From Talpa occidentalis (lineage: Eukaryota; Chordata; Mammalia; Eulipotyphla; Talpidae), in NCBI RefSeq assembly GCF_014898055.3, contig NW_023604861.1:81068399-81132398 (forward strand): a DNA stretch of 64,000 nucleotides, given 5' to 3'. Below, in pieces: positions 36,015 to 48,300 of this stretch (positions within the stretch are counted from its first letter, which is position 1; every line of letters begins with the position of its first letter). Made by a program: the position numbers and the translations under genes. The notes beneath the pieces were generated by a model. It worked only from the letters and a program-made list of their open reading frames with translations. It did not search any database and was not told the DNA's origin.

Positions 36015-36496
36015 ATTTTGTTAGGGGGAAAGGATGTCCTGCACTAATCCCATACAGGTTTTGTGGACTCCACCCCCACTCCAGACCAAAGCCATCAGGA
36101 CACTGGGAAAGACAAATCCCTTTACCACCAAAGGGAAGGTGGCTGGGACCTGAGGGTGGAGTTAAGCAGCCAGGTTGGGTATAAAAACCAAACATGTGGG
36201 CCTTGGGGCTCTCGCTCTGTCGCTTGCCTCCTGGCTTCACGGCTCCTGGCTTGCGGCCAGCTCTCAGAGCGCCATTTAGGATTCCTGATCGGCGGATCAG
36301 GTAGGATGCATTTAAAACTTTGTCTCCCATTTTTCTCCCTGAGCTGTACATTTCCTCATTTGCCCTTCCCTTGTAAATAAACCTTTTATTAACCTTTCGT
36401 GTGTCTGCAGTAGAGCATTGATAAGTCCTTTTAAGCGCTGGTGAGGACCCACAGTCAGGCACCCCATTTTGTATCGGGGCTGCCCTGTAACAATTT
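36015..36496 (+). mobile_element. solo LTR of an endogenous retrovirus
   Basis: The LTR is 36019-36492 (474 bp), starting TGTTAGGG and ending CCCTGTAACA, so it has TG...CA ends and imperfect inverted termini. The 4-bp duplication attt flanks it on both sides, as expected for gammaretrovirus-like (ERV1) integration. A TATA box (tataaaaacc, 36180-36189) and a polyadenylation signal AATAAA (36376-36381) mark U3, R and U5. There is no internal viral sequence, so it arose by LTR-LTR recombination. It is GC-richer than its surroundings. Confidence 0.85.
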
Positions 36497-38348
36497 TTTT
36501 GACTATATGCTTCTATCCCTGGACTGCAAGGTACTACGAGTGTCTTTACTTTTCCTTTGACCAAAAGTCATTATTCAGCTGACTTAGATTCTTTAGAAAC
36601 GTTGATGTCCTTCTTGATAAATTGCTTCTGGGGATTTTCTCTTAGCTTATGGAAAATTGTGGTCCTGTGGAGGAAATCTCATGACAATGAAAATACACTA
36701 CTTTTACTAAACAATTTTCTACCTTAGGAAACTAGGGAATGCCCCCAAGTCCAAGAACCAGGAAGACATCCAAGAACTCCACACACATTGGACCTTTTGG
36801 AGGGATACAAAATTTTGTAGAAAGTAACAGATCTGTCCACATTGTAGACAAATATTTCTAGGGAAATATTTTCCCAAGTTTTCTTGGGAAGTTTGTGTTA
36901 TCTGGAAAATGTCTAAACTTTCATCAAGAACCCAGACAAATTCTGCTTAAGTGCCAAATGAGATTCTTGGAAGGCTAAATAGTAATGTTAATGTTATCAG
37001 GACAGCAAACTTTTTGTGTTGACACTTGACAAAAGAGGCTCAGTCACATGTATTGGAGTAAAGAACAGTAGTCACGGATGCTGGTAGACAGGCAGGTCAT
37101 AGTTAATAATTTCTATCTCAAAGAAGGGGGCCTGGAAAATTCAGGCAAAATGGTAGCATAGACTAAAGCTCCAGTCTTTTGGAAAGCAGGATACTTTCTG
37201 GTACCCTTAAGGATCTTGGGATTTTCCTGGTGGCAGGGAGAACATGCAAACATTCAGAAATTATCCCCATATCCCACTATTTTGAAAGGGAAGTTTCCCC
37301 TTTCTGATAACTTAGTGAGGTTTCATGTTCCCACCGCACACCACTGGAATGCTCAGCACTTGTATCAAATTGGTGGGGGTTTCTTGGGGCTTAGTCCTCT
37401 TAACATTCACAGCATGTGGTACCATTGACCACTTCTTCCTTAAGAAGCTCTTCTCTGCCTTCTTCCAGGTTACCACTGAAATTATCCCATGTGCATGGTT
37501 TAGCTGCTCTTGTGCTTCTCCAACTCCAGAAATATCCACACCGAGAGCCCCAATATCACCATTTACATTACTCTTCCTTTGACTTGAGGTTGAGAGACAG
37601 AGAGGTTCCTTCTAAATCTTACATACCTATCTCTAAGAACCTTAGGAAGGCCAATGAATCCTTCTAGAATGCAGGGATTCTTGGAAGGGATTAAGAATGA
37701 GCACAACCTTACTTCAATCACAGCACTAAGAGTTCCTTCAAGAGGGTGGTACCATTTGCATAAGAAAATCTTGATATTTGAATATCTCTGAGCTGTGAAA
37801 TCAGTCTGAGGAATATTAACAGGAACCCACCAGAGACTCATCCCAAGAGCTCCTCCAGTTTCAAGTGATTGAATCACCTCTCTCATTTCCATACATGTAC
37901 TACTAATACAGTTGCCACATCCCAACAAAGGAAAATGTTGCTATTTTAAAGAAACTGATCATGTCTCCTCTTACAGATCCTGAGCCATCATGTTAGGGTC
38001 ACACAGGGGCTTCATTACTATTATTCTCTACTCTGGATTTCTTTTTCTGCTTCACCTTTGCTCAGGAAAAACCCTATCTCTTAGCTCAATGGCAAGTTCA
38101 CTTCATGGAAATATATGAAAGACACCACTCCATAGTGAATGAGGAAGTAGTGCAAAACCCTCTAGCTGGAAGAGGATAGAATGGATATCTTCGGGCTAGA
38201 GGGAAGAAGCTACTTTAAGATCTAGCTTGATTTGTATTAATAGACCTCTTTCTGGAATTTTGGAAGAAAGGCAGGAGTAGCTGAGACACTGAATCCCTCT
38301 AACTACCTCTCCATTTTCTAATGTATCATCTCTTTCTCCTATGAGATA
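36497..38348. other. unassigned intergenic DNA
   Basis: No named repeat. The longest ORF is on the minus strand, 37928-37563 (121 codons). I do not recognise it, and no second exon or homolog is visible from sequence alone. Confidence 0.35.
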
Positions 38349-38924
38349 TGTCCTCACCTGCCTTTTTTAAAAAAAAAAAAATTTACATCATTGTTCATTT
38401 GTAAACAATATTTGCTTCCCCCCCTCCCAACTTCAGGTGTAGTCCCCATAGAATTTCCTTCACCAATGCACCTGTGCATCATCACCACAGTCCCCTGTGC
38501 TCCTCCCTCCCTCCCTCTGATCCCTCTCCCTCCTCCTCCCCTGCAGGATGACTCTGATTTATAATTGTCTGTTTTTGTTTTGTTGTGCTTTGTATGGTTA
38601 TTATTTTTTTTACACTGATGTCTTATTGGTTTCCCCTATATTCCTCCTATAAGTGAAACCATCTGATATTTTTCTTTTCCTTCTGTCTTATTTCACTGGC
38701 CATGATTCCTTCTAGCTCAATCCATGTTGCTGCAAATGGCATGAGTTTATCCTTTTTGATTGCTGAATAGTATCCCATTGTGTGTATATACCACGTCTTC
38801 TTGTTCCAGTCATCTGTTTTTGGGCATTTGGGTTGTTTCCAGGTTTTACCCATTATAAATAGTGCTGCAATAAACATAGGGGTACAGGTGTTCTTTTGAA
38901 TCAATGTTTTTGTGTCCTCACCTG
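38349..38924 (-). mobile_element. 5'-truncated L1 with 12-bp TSD (minus strand)
   Basis: The insert is 38361-38912 and the perfect duplication tgtcctcacctg is at 38349-38360 and 38913-38924. It holds a T run (A tail), a 3' UTR with C runs (G-rich on the element strand) and the last 85 or so codons of ORF2 ([18 protein letters not shown]). It belongs to the same L1 type as the 5'-inverted copy. Confidence 0.92.
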
Positions 38925-38937
38925 TCGTTAATAATGG

Positions 38938-39097
38938 TACCCGCTGCTCCCTTTAGGAGTATATTTCAGTAGATCTGTCTCTTCTGCTCCCCACTCTGTG
39001 TCTGGTGAACCCTCTTAACCCCCACACCTCTGGCCTACACCCCAGTTCTTCTATGCAACAAATAAAATAAATAAAAATTTAAAAATAATAATAATGG
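38938..39097 (+). mobile_element. tRNA-derived SINE, 3' part only
   Basis: It starts inside the body ('cccgctgctccctttagg') and runs through 'ctggcctacaccccagttc' into an (aaat)n tail. Short 'taataatggt' repeats on both sides suggest that it inserted already 5'-truncated. Confidence 0.75.
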
Positions 39098-39182
39098 TGT
39101 CTCTACCTTTGAAGAATTCCATTGAAACATTTATGAGTCCTTTCCAGATTAACTCCTAAATTCTTTTATCTGTAAAGCTCTC

Positions 39183-40558
39183 AAGAAATGGTGTCTTACA
39201 TACAGACCAATGGAATCGAATAGAAAATCCAGAAATAAACCCACAGATTTATGGTCAACTAATCTTTGACAAAGGAGCAAAGACTATGCATTGGAGCAAA
39301 GAAAGTTTGTTCAATAAATGGTGCTGGGAAAACTGGGTCGCTACATGCAAAAGAATGAAGCTTGACCACTACCTCACACCATACACAAAAATCAACTCAA
39401 AATGGATTAAAGAACTAGACATAAGACCTGAAACCATAAAATACATAGAAGGAAATATAGGCGAAACACTACGGGATTTGCACATCAAAGACATCTTTAC
39501 AGACACATCACCCAAAGCAGTGATAGTGAAGGCGAAGATAAACAGCTGGGACTACATCAAATTAAAGAGCTTCTGCACAGCAAAAGAGACAATAACAAAA
39601 ACAAAGAGAAACCCCACCAACTGGGAGAACATTTTTGCACCCAACACTAATGATAAAGGACTGATCACAAAAATCTGCAAAGAGCTGATGAGACTCAGCA
39701 ACAACAAAGAAAATAACCCAGTCAAAAAATGAGCAGAAGAGCTAAAAAGAAACTTCTCTGAAGAGGAAATGCAAATGGCCAACAGACATATGAAAAAATG
39801 TACAACATCACTTGTAATCAGGGAAATGCAAATCAAAACTACCATGAGATACCATCTCACACCAGTGAGAATGGCACATATTAAAAAAACTAGCAACAAC
39901 AAATGTTGGCGAGGGTGTGGAGAAAAAGGAACTCTTCTGCACTGTTGGTGGGAGTGCAAACTGGTCCAACCACTATGGAGAGCTGTGTGGAGATTTCTGG
40001 ACCTACTAAACATAGAGCTTCCATATGATCCAGCAATTCCACTCCTAGGTATTTACCCAAAGGACACAGAAACATCAATTCCAAAGAGCACCTGCACCCC
40101 TATGTTTATAGCAGCACTGTTTACAATAGCTAAGCTTTGGAAACAACCCAAATGCCCAAAAGTAGATGACTGGATCAAGAAGATGTGGTACATATATACC
40201 ATGGAATATTACTCAGCATTCAAAAAAGATAAACACATGCAATTTGCAGCAACATGGATGGCGCTGGAAGGGATCATGCTCAGCGAAATAAGCCAAAAAG
40301 AAAAAGAAAAATACCGGATGGTCTCACTCATAGCAGGAATCTAGAAAACTTAAATAAGGGACCAGGAAAATGAATATAAGAAAGTGAAAATCAAAATCAA
40401 CAAAAAACTATGAACCAGAGACACTTTTTGGGGGTGGGGGGCGGGAGGGGAAGGATTGGGGTCAGAATGGGGCGTTTGCAATTGTATGGGGGAATATAAA
40501 AATAAAATTTATTATTTAAAAAAAAAAAGTTCTAAAAAAAAAAAGAAATGGTGTCTTA
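39183..40558 (+). mobile_element. 5'-truncated young L1 with 16-bp TSD (plus strand)
   Basis: The insert is 39199-40542, with the perfect duplication aagaaatggtgtctta at 39183-39198 and 40543-40558. It covers the last third of ORF2, the 3' UTR and the A tail. The final 191 codons (39769-40344) differ from the full-length copy at only about four residues. One premature stop (TGA at 39730-39732, Trp in the other copy) interrupts the frame. It is in opposite orientation to the copy at 11029-17402. Confidence 0.95.
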
Positions 40559-40810
40559 GACCTCCCTGGTGGCCTAGGGGTTAAGTCTCAGTGCTATCAC
40601 CCTTGTGGCCTGAGTTCACTCCCCGGCCAGGGAGCTAACCCACATGTGGTGCAGCAGACCTCTCCCGTCTCCCCTGTTGCTCCCTTTAGCAGTGCATTTC
40701 AGTAGATCTGCCTGATCTGTTCCTCACTGTCTCTGGCAAATTCTCTCACCCCTAGCACTTCTAGCTTATACCCCAGTTCTTCTAAGCAAAAATAAAATCT
40801 TAAAAAAATA
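40559..40810 (+). mobile_element. older tRNA-derived SINE directly abutting the L1
   Basis: It starts 'gacctccctggtggcctag', like the copy at 20682, and ends in 'aataaaatcttaaaaaaata'. The L1 target duplication ends exactly where this SINE begins, so the L1 inserted at its 5' edge. Confidence 0.85.
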
Positions 40811-40858
40811 ATAAATTCTCTGCCACATTTCTGAGGGAAAAAAAAAAAAAAGAAATGA

Positions 40859-41929
40859 TTCTCCTCATCACAGAACTGCAGAGGATTCACTTCCAACATG
40901 GGTCGTTCATATGGCACTGATGCCGGCTGTCAGCAGGGGATGTGAGTTTCTCAATACTTGGACACTTCCACAAGGCTGCCTGAATGACCTCCCCAGAGAG
41001 CAAGGACCAACCCACAATATCTTTTATGACCTCGCCTCAGAAGTCACACACCATCATTCCTAAAATGCCTTATTAGTTACATACAAGTCAATTTTATTCA
41101 GTGTGGTTTTTGGAAGTGGATGGGGGACGGCAGTGTGTATGAATACTAGGAGATAAGGAACATTAAAGATCATTTTGAAGGCGGGGTACTGCAATACATT
41201 GTGAATCGCCAAAACGTATTTGACAACAAAATTAATGTTTCATAGAGCATTCCAAATATACTAGGATCCCATAGAATGCATGGCAGGGGATACCACTGTG
41301 GTGGCCACATTGGGAAACAAGGTTTTAGAGGCTTAGTAGTGGGTGTGTCTGGAAAAGGTATGTCTGGAAAAATAATCCTAGAAAATGGAGCATGAGTGTG
41401 CATTAAGGGCTCCCTGAATGGAAGACATCCGAAGCTCAAGCTGAGTTCCCAGCTCCAAGGGGGCTCAGAAGCCACTCTAACCAAGATTCCTCGCTTGAGA
41501 AGGTTAGCACAAGACTGCCTTGCCAGTTCCCAAACTATTTGGAAAGTCTATTACCTTCAGAGCTGTTCACTTCTCCCGTTCTAAATCAAAGACAGGGTGG
41601 GGAAAAGTCAAAGTTTACAGGCTGAAAGAATTTTTCGCAGAATCCCTAATATCTGGAGATAGAAACCCTCGATTTAGAGATTTAGAAAGTGCAACTGTTC
41701 GCAGCCAGGAACAGCCTTGTCCGGGAGACTGTTTATTGCAATTCTCATCCACAATACTGGATCCCTACAGTCTCTTTTATGATGTGTGCTAATGACTGGA
41801 TGATTCATATCACAAAAGCCCTGTTCTTCTCTACTTCGTTTGCACAACAGCTTGTTTGCAAAGCTCCCAGCCTGGGGTCAGTCAGAGCCACAGTGTTTGG
41901 AGGAAGTTCGTCCTCATCAAATGTTTACA
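40859..41929. other. ANTXR1 upstream region
   Basis: Non-repetitive DNA that becomes more GC-rich towards 42000. No gene recognised. Confidence 0.35.
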
Positions 41930-43020
41930 GTGACTTATCTGCAGACATAGGGTAGGAAAGGAAAGCCGAGGACGACGTCTGGAGAGTGAGCGAGAACTGG
42001 GAAGGGACAAGAAGCTACGGAGAAAGAAAGGGAAGGTCTAAGAGGAAAAAGGAGTAAGAAACCGCGAGCAGTCACACGCCCCAGACAGCCCAAGAGCGCG
42101 TTCGCCGTCTTCGGCCACAAGGGGGCACCCTTTCAACTTTCTTTCTGCATCAAAATGAAAAAGGGGGGCAAAGAGGAGGCAGAAAAGGCACAGCACTCCC
42201 CGCGCCAAGAACAATTTGCAAACCCACCCCATAAGATCTGAAATCTGGGACAAAGAACCGTCAGGACGGAACTGCCTCAAACTGCAAAACCTCAGCGCAG
42301 CCTCGAGAGGGGCGCGCGGGCAGGAGTCAGGAGCAGCGCCTTTAAAAAAGCGAAGTGTAGTATTGGGATTCTTGAAACCTGAAACCCAGAAACCAGCATC
42401 GGAGCGGAAACCAGAAGGAAAACCTTGAACTCTTTCGGACAATTGCTTCCGGGGAGTTTTCTGGAGCTCGAGGGGGAATAAAGGACCCGCGAGGAGGGCT
42501 CCTCGGATGGCGCGTCCCTGAGGGCGCTGGCGAGCTCGAGGCGCGTGGGAAGGAGCGGACCCGACCCTCTCCCCGGGCTGAGGTCATGGCCACCGTGGAG
42601 CAGAGAGCCCTCCGCATCGGCTTCAAGTGTCTCTCTTTGGCCACTTTTGTGCTCATCTGCGCCGGCCAAGGGGGACGCAGGGAAGAAGGGGGACCCGCCT
42701 GCTATGGGGGATTTGACCTGTACTTCATTTTGGACAAGTAAGTGCCATGAGCCGTTCCATCCCCGGCTAACCTGATGATGCTTTTTTTCCCCGGGCTGGG
42801 CTTGTCGGCAGGGTCGCTTTGGGAACGGCTTGCCTATCTCCTGGGCCCGAAAGGGACCGCAGAAGGTGCCAGGGGCTCCAGCCCCGCGCCTTTGTCAGGG
42901 AGGTGGCTGCTCCATCCCTCCCCGCTGCCGCCCGCGCGGAGCAGGCGCCGCCGCCTGTGGTGTAGACAGCCTTCTTTTCTGACTTGCTTTCTGTGACCGA
43001 GAAGTGTGCGAGGCGTGTGA
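41930..43020. promoter_or_regulatory. ANTXR1: GC-rich, CpG-island-like ANTXR1 promoter region
   Basis: GC content and CpG density rise sharply here ('ggcgcgcgggcagg' at 42311, 'ggaccgcg'-type runs, 'gccgcccgcgcggagc' at 42928), against an AT-rich background on both sides. The first coding exon lies inside. I see no convincing TATA box; 'ggggaataaagg' at about 42473 is the nearest. This fits a broad CpG-island promoter. Confidence 0.8.
42586..42737 (+). CDS. ANTXR1: ANTXR1 first coding exon (TEM8, anthrax toxin receptor 1)
   Basis: The exon encodes 50 full codons plus two bases and ends at a strong 'gtaagt' donor (42738). The start is the ATG in 'aggtcATGgcc'. Residues about 8-30 form the signal peptide ([15 protein letters not shown]). 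After [16 protein letters not shown] the von Willebrand A domain begins; Asp50 is the first residue of the metal-binding MIDAS motif, whose serines lie in exon 2. The product is a type I membrane receptor that binds collagen and extracellular matrix, acts in cell adhesion and vessel growth, and is also known as a docking receptor for anthrax protective antigen. Exon 2 is not found in the remaining 21 kb, so intron 1 is longer than that or I missed the short exon. Confidence 0.95.
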
Positions 43021-44440
43021 GGATGCTGTTGACCTACTACGTTTCTGTGAACCCTTTAAATTTGCTTTAGAAATCGTGGTGAGAAAGCCTTGCTTAGGAG
43101 AGGCAAAACTTAAAAAGTAAGTCTCCAAGAGGCGTGGGCTTTTAAAAGTCAGTCATGTCTTTTAAAAAAACCAAACGCGTCCTACATAATGCAACACCTT
43201 TGTTTCTGACAAGGTCATGCACGCCGCCTTACGGCAGTTTGTGAAAAAATGTTAGGTGGGCTTCTCCACCTGGGCACTACTGAGCTTGAGGCGGGCGAAT
43301 TCTTTGTTGTGGGGCTGCCCTGTGCATCGTAGAGTGGTGATTAGCAGCATCTGGCCTATCCGCTGTAGATACCAGTACTGTACCTTCCAGATCCCTCCAG
43401 CCCCCTCCAGTCTTGCTGGGGTGACCACCCAAAAAGCCTCCAGATATTGCCAAAGCCCCATGCGGGTAAATTTCTCTTCCCCCTCGGTTTGAGAAACTCC
43501 GGTGTAAGCGAATTCAAGTTCTTGGCCTTTGGATTGACTGGTGGGCTACCAGGGAGGTGCAGGAGCGCTGGTTTCCTTACAGAAATGGAAAGTGGTCAGG
43601 CTTCAGGACTGAGTTCAAGGGAGAACTGAATGCTGAACAATTAAACACTTCCCAAATACCCATCGATTTGCCAAACCTCAGTCATTCAAGGAAGCATCAT
43701 GCTATCGACTAAAATCCATCTTCCACAATAAAAAGCCCCTCAGAAAGGTCCCTGCCCATTAAAACTCTGTGAGCTACCCAGTGCCAGGAGAGGACTTGCT
43801 GTTACGGCAGAGGGGAGATGAATTTCACAGACTGGAAAAGTATTTGGGAGTTGGAAAAAAGAGTCCTGCAAAATAAACTGGCCAGCTAGACATCAAATGT
43901 GCTTTGCAGTTGCCCCTGGAGTTTGGTTTTTCCGTAAAGGTTGTTTTGAACTCCCAGATTCTTGGGATGAAAAGTGAGATCTCTTTCTTGCAGATTTATG
44001 AGAAGGTGGATACTGAAATGTATTTCATTGCTAAGAAATGGAATTTCTTTTGTTACTTCTAGAGTCTGGGAACACTAGCTCATAGTTCAAAGACATTGTC
44101 AGAAAACAGTCAGTTGCCCATCTAGTGCTCTTCACCCTACCCCACCCCCTAAAAAAAAAAAACAGATCAGAAAGACAAACAAGGAACGGATAATTATCCC
44201 GGAATGGATAATTCAGTGATTAGAGATCACCCTTTCTCCCAGATTAATTTCAGTTGAATTAAGTTTTCAAGTCAAGTCTCACTTAAGGTTCTGAAAGAAT
44301 TTATTTTGTTGTTGAGAGGAATTTAGCAAAAATGATTTTAGGTTTATCTTAGAGAGAAAAAAAACTGATTTAAAAAAAAGAGTGGAAAGATTTTTTTAGA
44401 AATAGTGAAAAATACCAAATCCCCCAAATATTAAAATATA
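43021..44440. other. ANTXR1: ANTXR1 intron 1, proximal part
   Basis: No named repeat or second exon seen. The first few hundred bases remain fairly GC-rich and could hold intronic regulatory sequence. Confidence 0.4.
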
Positions 44441-45090
44441 AAGCAAATTCATAAAGAAAAACAGGATGGTAAAGATCAGAGAATAGGTGGGCAGAATAGG
44501 AAGTCTGGAAATAGATCCAAGGGCATGTAAGCATTTAGTGGGAGTTCAAGTCAAGGGAATTATTTGTTATTTTTAAAAGTGATTCTTGGGCAAATGGTAA
44601 CATGAGAAATGGAAAAGATTAGATACATATTTTATACCACACACCCAAATAAATTCCAGGAGAAATGGAAATTTAAATGTTTAAAATGAAATGATGAAAG
44701 AACTAGAGGAAAATTTAGATGAATATTACTATCATCTTAGGTTTAGAGCTTTTAAAACTATTTAAGGATTTAAATACATTAAAATTTTACATTTCTCCAG
44801 TGAAAAATGTAATATACAAAAGATGTTTCAAAAACTCTTACAACACATTACTCTTTAAAGAGTGATCTTAATATGGAAAAAAGTTGTTTTAAAAAGATAA
44901 TCTCAATAGAAAATAGGTTTACTACATAAGTAATTCACCCTCAAAAAATCATATATGAAATTCATTAAACAAAAATGTTCAACTTCATTAGTCATAAAGA
45001 AATGAAAAAATCAAACAAGATATAATATTCATTAAGTTGGCAAAGATTTTGAAAGATCTACAATATTCAGTATTGGTCAACTACAGGCAG
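44441..45090 (+). mobile_element. ancient L1 remnant in ANTXR1 intron 1
   Basis: Phrases such as 'gaagtctggaaatagatcc', 'gaaatggaaaagattagatac' and 'aactagaggaaaatttagat' follow the L1 ORF2 order. Heavily mutated. Confidence 0.55.
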
Positions 45091-45124
45091 TAGGTGCTGC
45101 TCTATCTTAAAATACAAATTTGTA

Positions 45125-45335
45125 TAGTCTTTCTAGACTTGCAATGTCTGATAGAAATTTCTGTCCAAATAGAAATTTCTTTGATAATATATGGTTGCTA
45201 CTATCTTTGTGTGACTATTGAGTACCTGAAATATAACCAGCACAATCAAGGAGGTGAACTTTTTACTTTAAGTTTAGTGATTTTAAATTTTAGTAGCCAC
45301 ATGTGGCTTCTGTACTGGGTAGTGTAGACAAGAAG
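45125..45335. repeat. possible ancient interspersed repeat
   Basis: It carries 'tagtagccacatgtggctt' near 45291 and 'gatagaaatttctgtccaa' near 45149, phrases that recur in an old mammalian repeat whose name I cannot give with confidence. Confidence 0.3.
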
Positions 45336-48300
45336 AGGGGTTGGCAACATCTATCAAATGCTTTTTAAAATGGGGCTCTACTTTTCCACCCAGAAATCCC
45401 ATATCCTACAGAAAAAATCCAAGATCATCATCAAGAAGTGCCTCTATGTACATTCATGACTTTGGTGTTTGTTATAATCAAGCTGAAAGTTACCTAACTG
45501 TCCAACATCAGGGATTTATGAGCTAAGGCAAGGCATATAGATAGTATTGAAGATGCATATTAGGGGCACTTGTAAGACATTTTAGGACAAATATTTAATG
45601 CTCATAATACATTCCAAGGTGAAAATATAATTACCAAACATACACATGCCAAACATTATGTGCATTATGATTGTCCATTGTAAAAAAAAAAAAAGACCAA
45701 ACAACAAAACAACTAAACACACGTGTCTAGGTGTCTGCTTACGCAATGTGTGATAGTATTTCTCTCCAGAAGACAGGACTTTTAAATTATTTTTTAAGTT
45801 ATTTTTGAATATTCAGAATTTTTTTTTACAATGAACATATGTTATTTTTCTATATTCAACAAAAATAAGTTACTTTGAGTTTTTAAAAAAACATTTAAAA
45901 TGTGAGGCAGGTCTCCAGCCAGGGCTCTGAGCTCCAAACTGGTGATTATGGAGGATGCTGCTGCTTTTCTTTTTTGCCCTGAAGTAAATTTCTAAATGCA
46001 CCATAGGATCTTTTGCAGTACGCTTAATACCCAATTGCTCTTGGGGAAACAAATGATGGGAGACCTTACAGACCCCTATTTTTACTTTTAGGTAGACTCT
46101 TCAGACTTCCTTTAGTTGTCACGTTGAAGAGAGAGATATTTGGGGGCTGAAGGAAAAACTCACTAGAACTCAGTGTGACATAGCATACTGTCCCCCCACT
46201 TACTATCTCCATCCAGGCTCATTCTTATGATTGTTGAACCCAGAGCTGGGGGTGTGCCAAGAGATAATGATGGCAAAGAGGCCCCTGGTGGTCCCTAAAG
46301 ACATGGTCTTTTGTTCTAGAAAGAACCTCCTCAGATAGTGCTGTCCAGCACCAACCATAGCATGGTGGGGAGGGAAAGAATGCTGACTTGTTTTTTCCTT
46401 GGGCTTCTAAGATCCTTGGCTGACAAGACACTATCTACAGGCTGAAAGCAATGGATCACAGGGCTCCGAATTCACCCTTCTCTCCAACCCTTAGCTTCCT
46501 TTTTCCTGGTGTACGGTTCTCTTCTTTTCCTTGACGTTAAATTTCAGCTCATTTCAATTTTCAGCTGGATGCACCCCCCGGCCTGGCAGGAGCCCAGATT
46601 ATACATTTAATGGAACGTCATGTTTTCTCAAACAGGAGCAAAGACTTCATAATGATAACCTAGAATACCACAGTAACACAATAGGGCATGGTTAGTGGCT
46701 TTGGTGACAGGGTCGGTGGACTGGGGTGAACAAGGCTTTAGACTGATGGAATTTCATGTTCATTTAAACATGCTTTTCTGGTTATAGTCAGGAAAAGTAG
46801 ATTGCTGGGAATTCAATTAGGAATTTGGAAAGTGAGATTTGGAAGGCCTCTATCCAGAGAAAAACAATCAAGGAGCAGCTAGGTCCTTTAAGTCTCCCAG
46901 GAGTGCTAAAATTAATGCACCCCATTGACCATCCCATGGACATGCACACAGGGCTCTTCTCTTGCAGGGCTCTTCAGGTGTTACAGCACATATTTATGAA
47001 TCACATATTGGTCTGTTTTATATAGAACTAGTAGTCATTGACATGGAAAACATGGATTCCCATCATGAGTCTCTGGGAAGTGCTGTTATATTCACATGTG
47101 CCCTGAAGACCTCAAAAGTAAAATGGTGGGTTAAAAGCAGAGCAGGAGTGGAGGGCATGATGGCTGGGAGGGAGACAGTAGCACTAAGTAGCTTATTTAC
47201 AGGACATCCCTAACCACAGTCTGTCACCCAATAAATCCTTACATTTGTAAAGACATCCATGCACTCATTGCATACTCCTTCCCAGTAGAACCCCAGACTC
47301 CTCCCTCTGCTACTTCCTTTTGGCTCAGCACCAATTTTCTCTTTCTTTTTTCCCCACACAAAAGGACCCCATCTTGCCACTCACCCAGAGTTTCAACCCT
47401 AGCACCCACTTGGATGACCCCAAATTGGTGATGTTATACTCTATGTATTTTACTCCAGGGACATGGTAATAGAACACATTTTTGTGGCAATAGGCTGGGA
47501 ACCTCACCTTACCTTCTGGGTTCCAACTACTACCTCACAAAAAAAATCTCTAGAGTCAGAATTAGACTCTCCCAACACTAAGACTATCTCACAATACCTC
47601 CTACCCCCAAACAACCTTGCTTGGTAACTAGGACAAGCTCTACTGTCCTTAATGTACTGTTAAACCTTTGTCTGACCCACTCTATTAAGTGACCTGCCCA
47701 AGGATCTTGGATAAGCTCCTGATGGAGCTGGGACAGTGTTGGTTCCTAAGTCACACCCCAGGTCTTTCCATTCATCACTGCCTGTACAGTTGGGACATAA
47801 TGAGAAGTACATGGAAATACAACTAAAACACCTGGGTGGATTCCAGGAATTAAAAAAATCCCACATTAGAGTTTCAGTAAATGAAGGCACATAAAACAAT
47901 TAAGATTATTCCATCAAAAAGCTGCTGCTATGCTGTCAAATCAATTGTAGTTGATTGAAGGTTTCAGGAACACCAACCCCCTGCAGTCCAGAGATGCTTC
48001 AGAGCACTGGGGGATTAACTGATATAAGACTATGAGGTGTGCTCAGGACACAGGATTATGATGCACTTAAATGCCCAATAAATTAATAATTTGTTCAGAT
48101 TGAATCTCATGGGAAAAGGGGATTCAACTTTGCAAATGTGTTAAAACACACAGATGTAGCTTGTTTTTAGAAATACTTTGAAAGAGAGCTTCAAGAAAGG
48201 AAAATGCAAAATTGGCTATGAATCAGGAAAAAAGAATCCCTCAGAAAATGCTGTAATTCCAAGACAATTCTAAGAAATAATAATAAAAAATCAATAATAA

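Noticed and set aside
37216..37667. Plus-strand ORFs of 70 to 85 codons near 37.4 kb
   Set aside because: Several overlapping frames are open at once, and none has splice signals or a recognisable product.
39552..40084. Minus-strand ORFs of 153 and 64 codons
   Set aside because: Antisense to L1 ORF2. The same ORFs appear in the full-length copy at 11543-12075.
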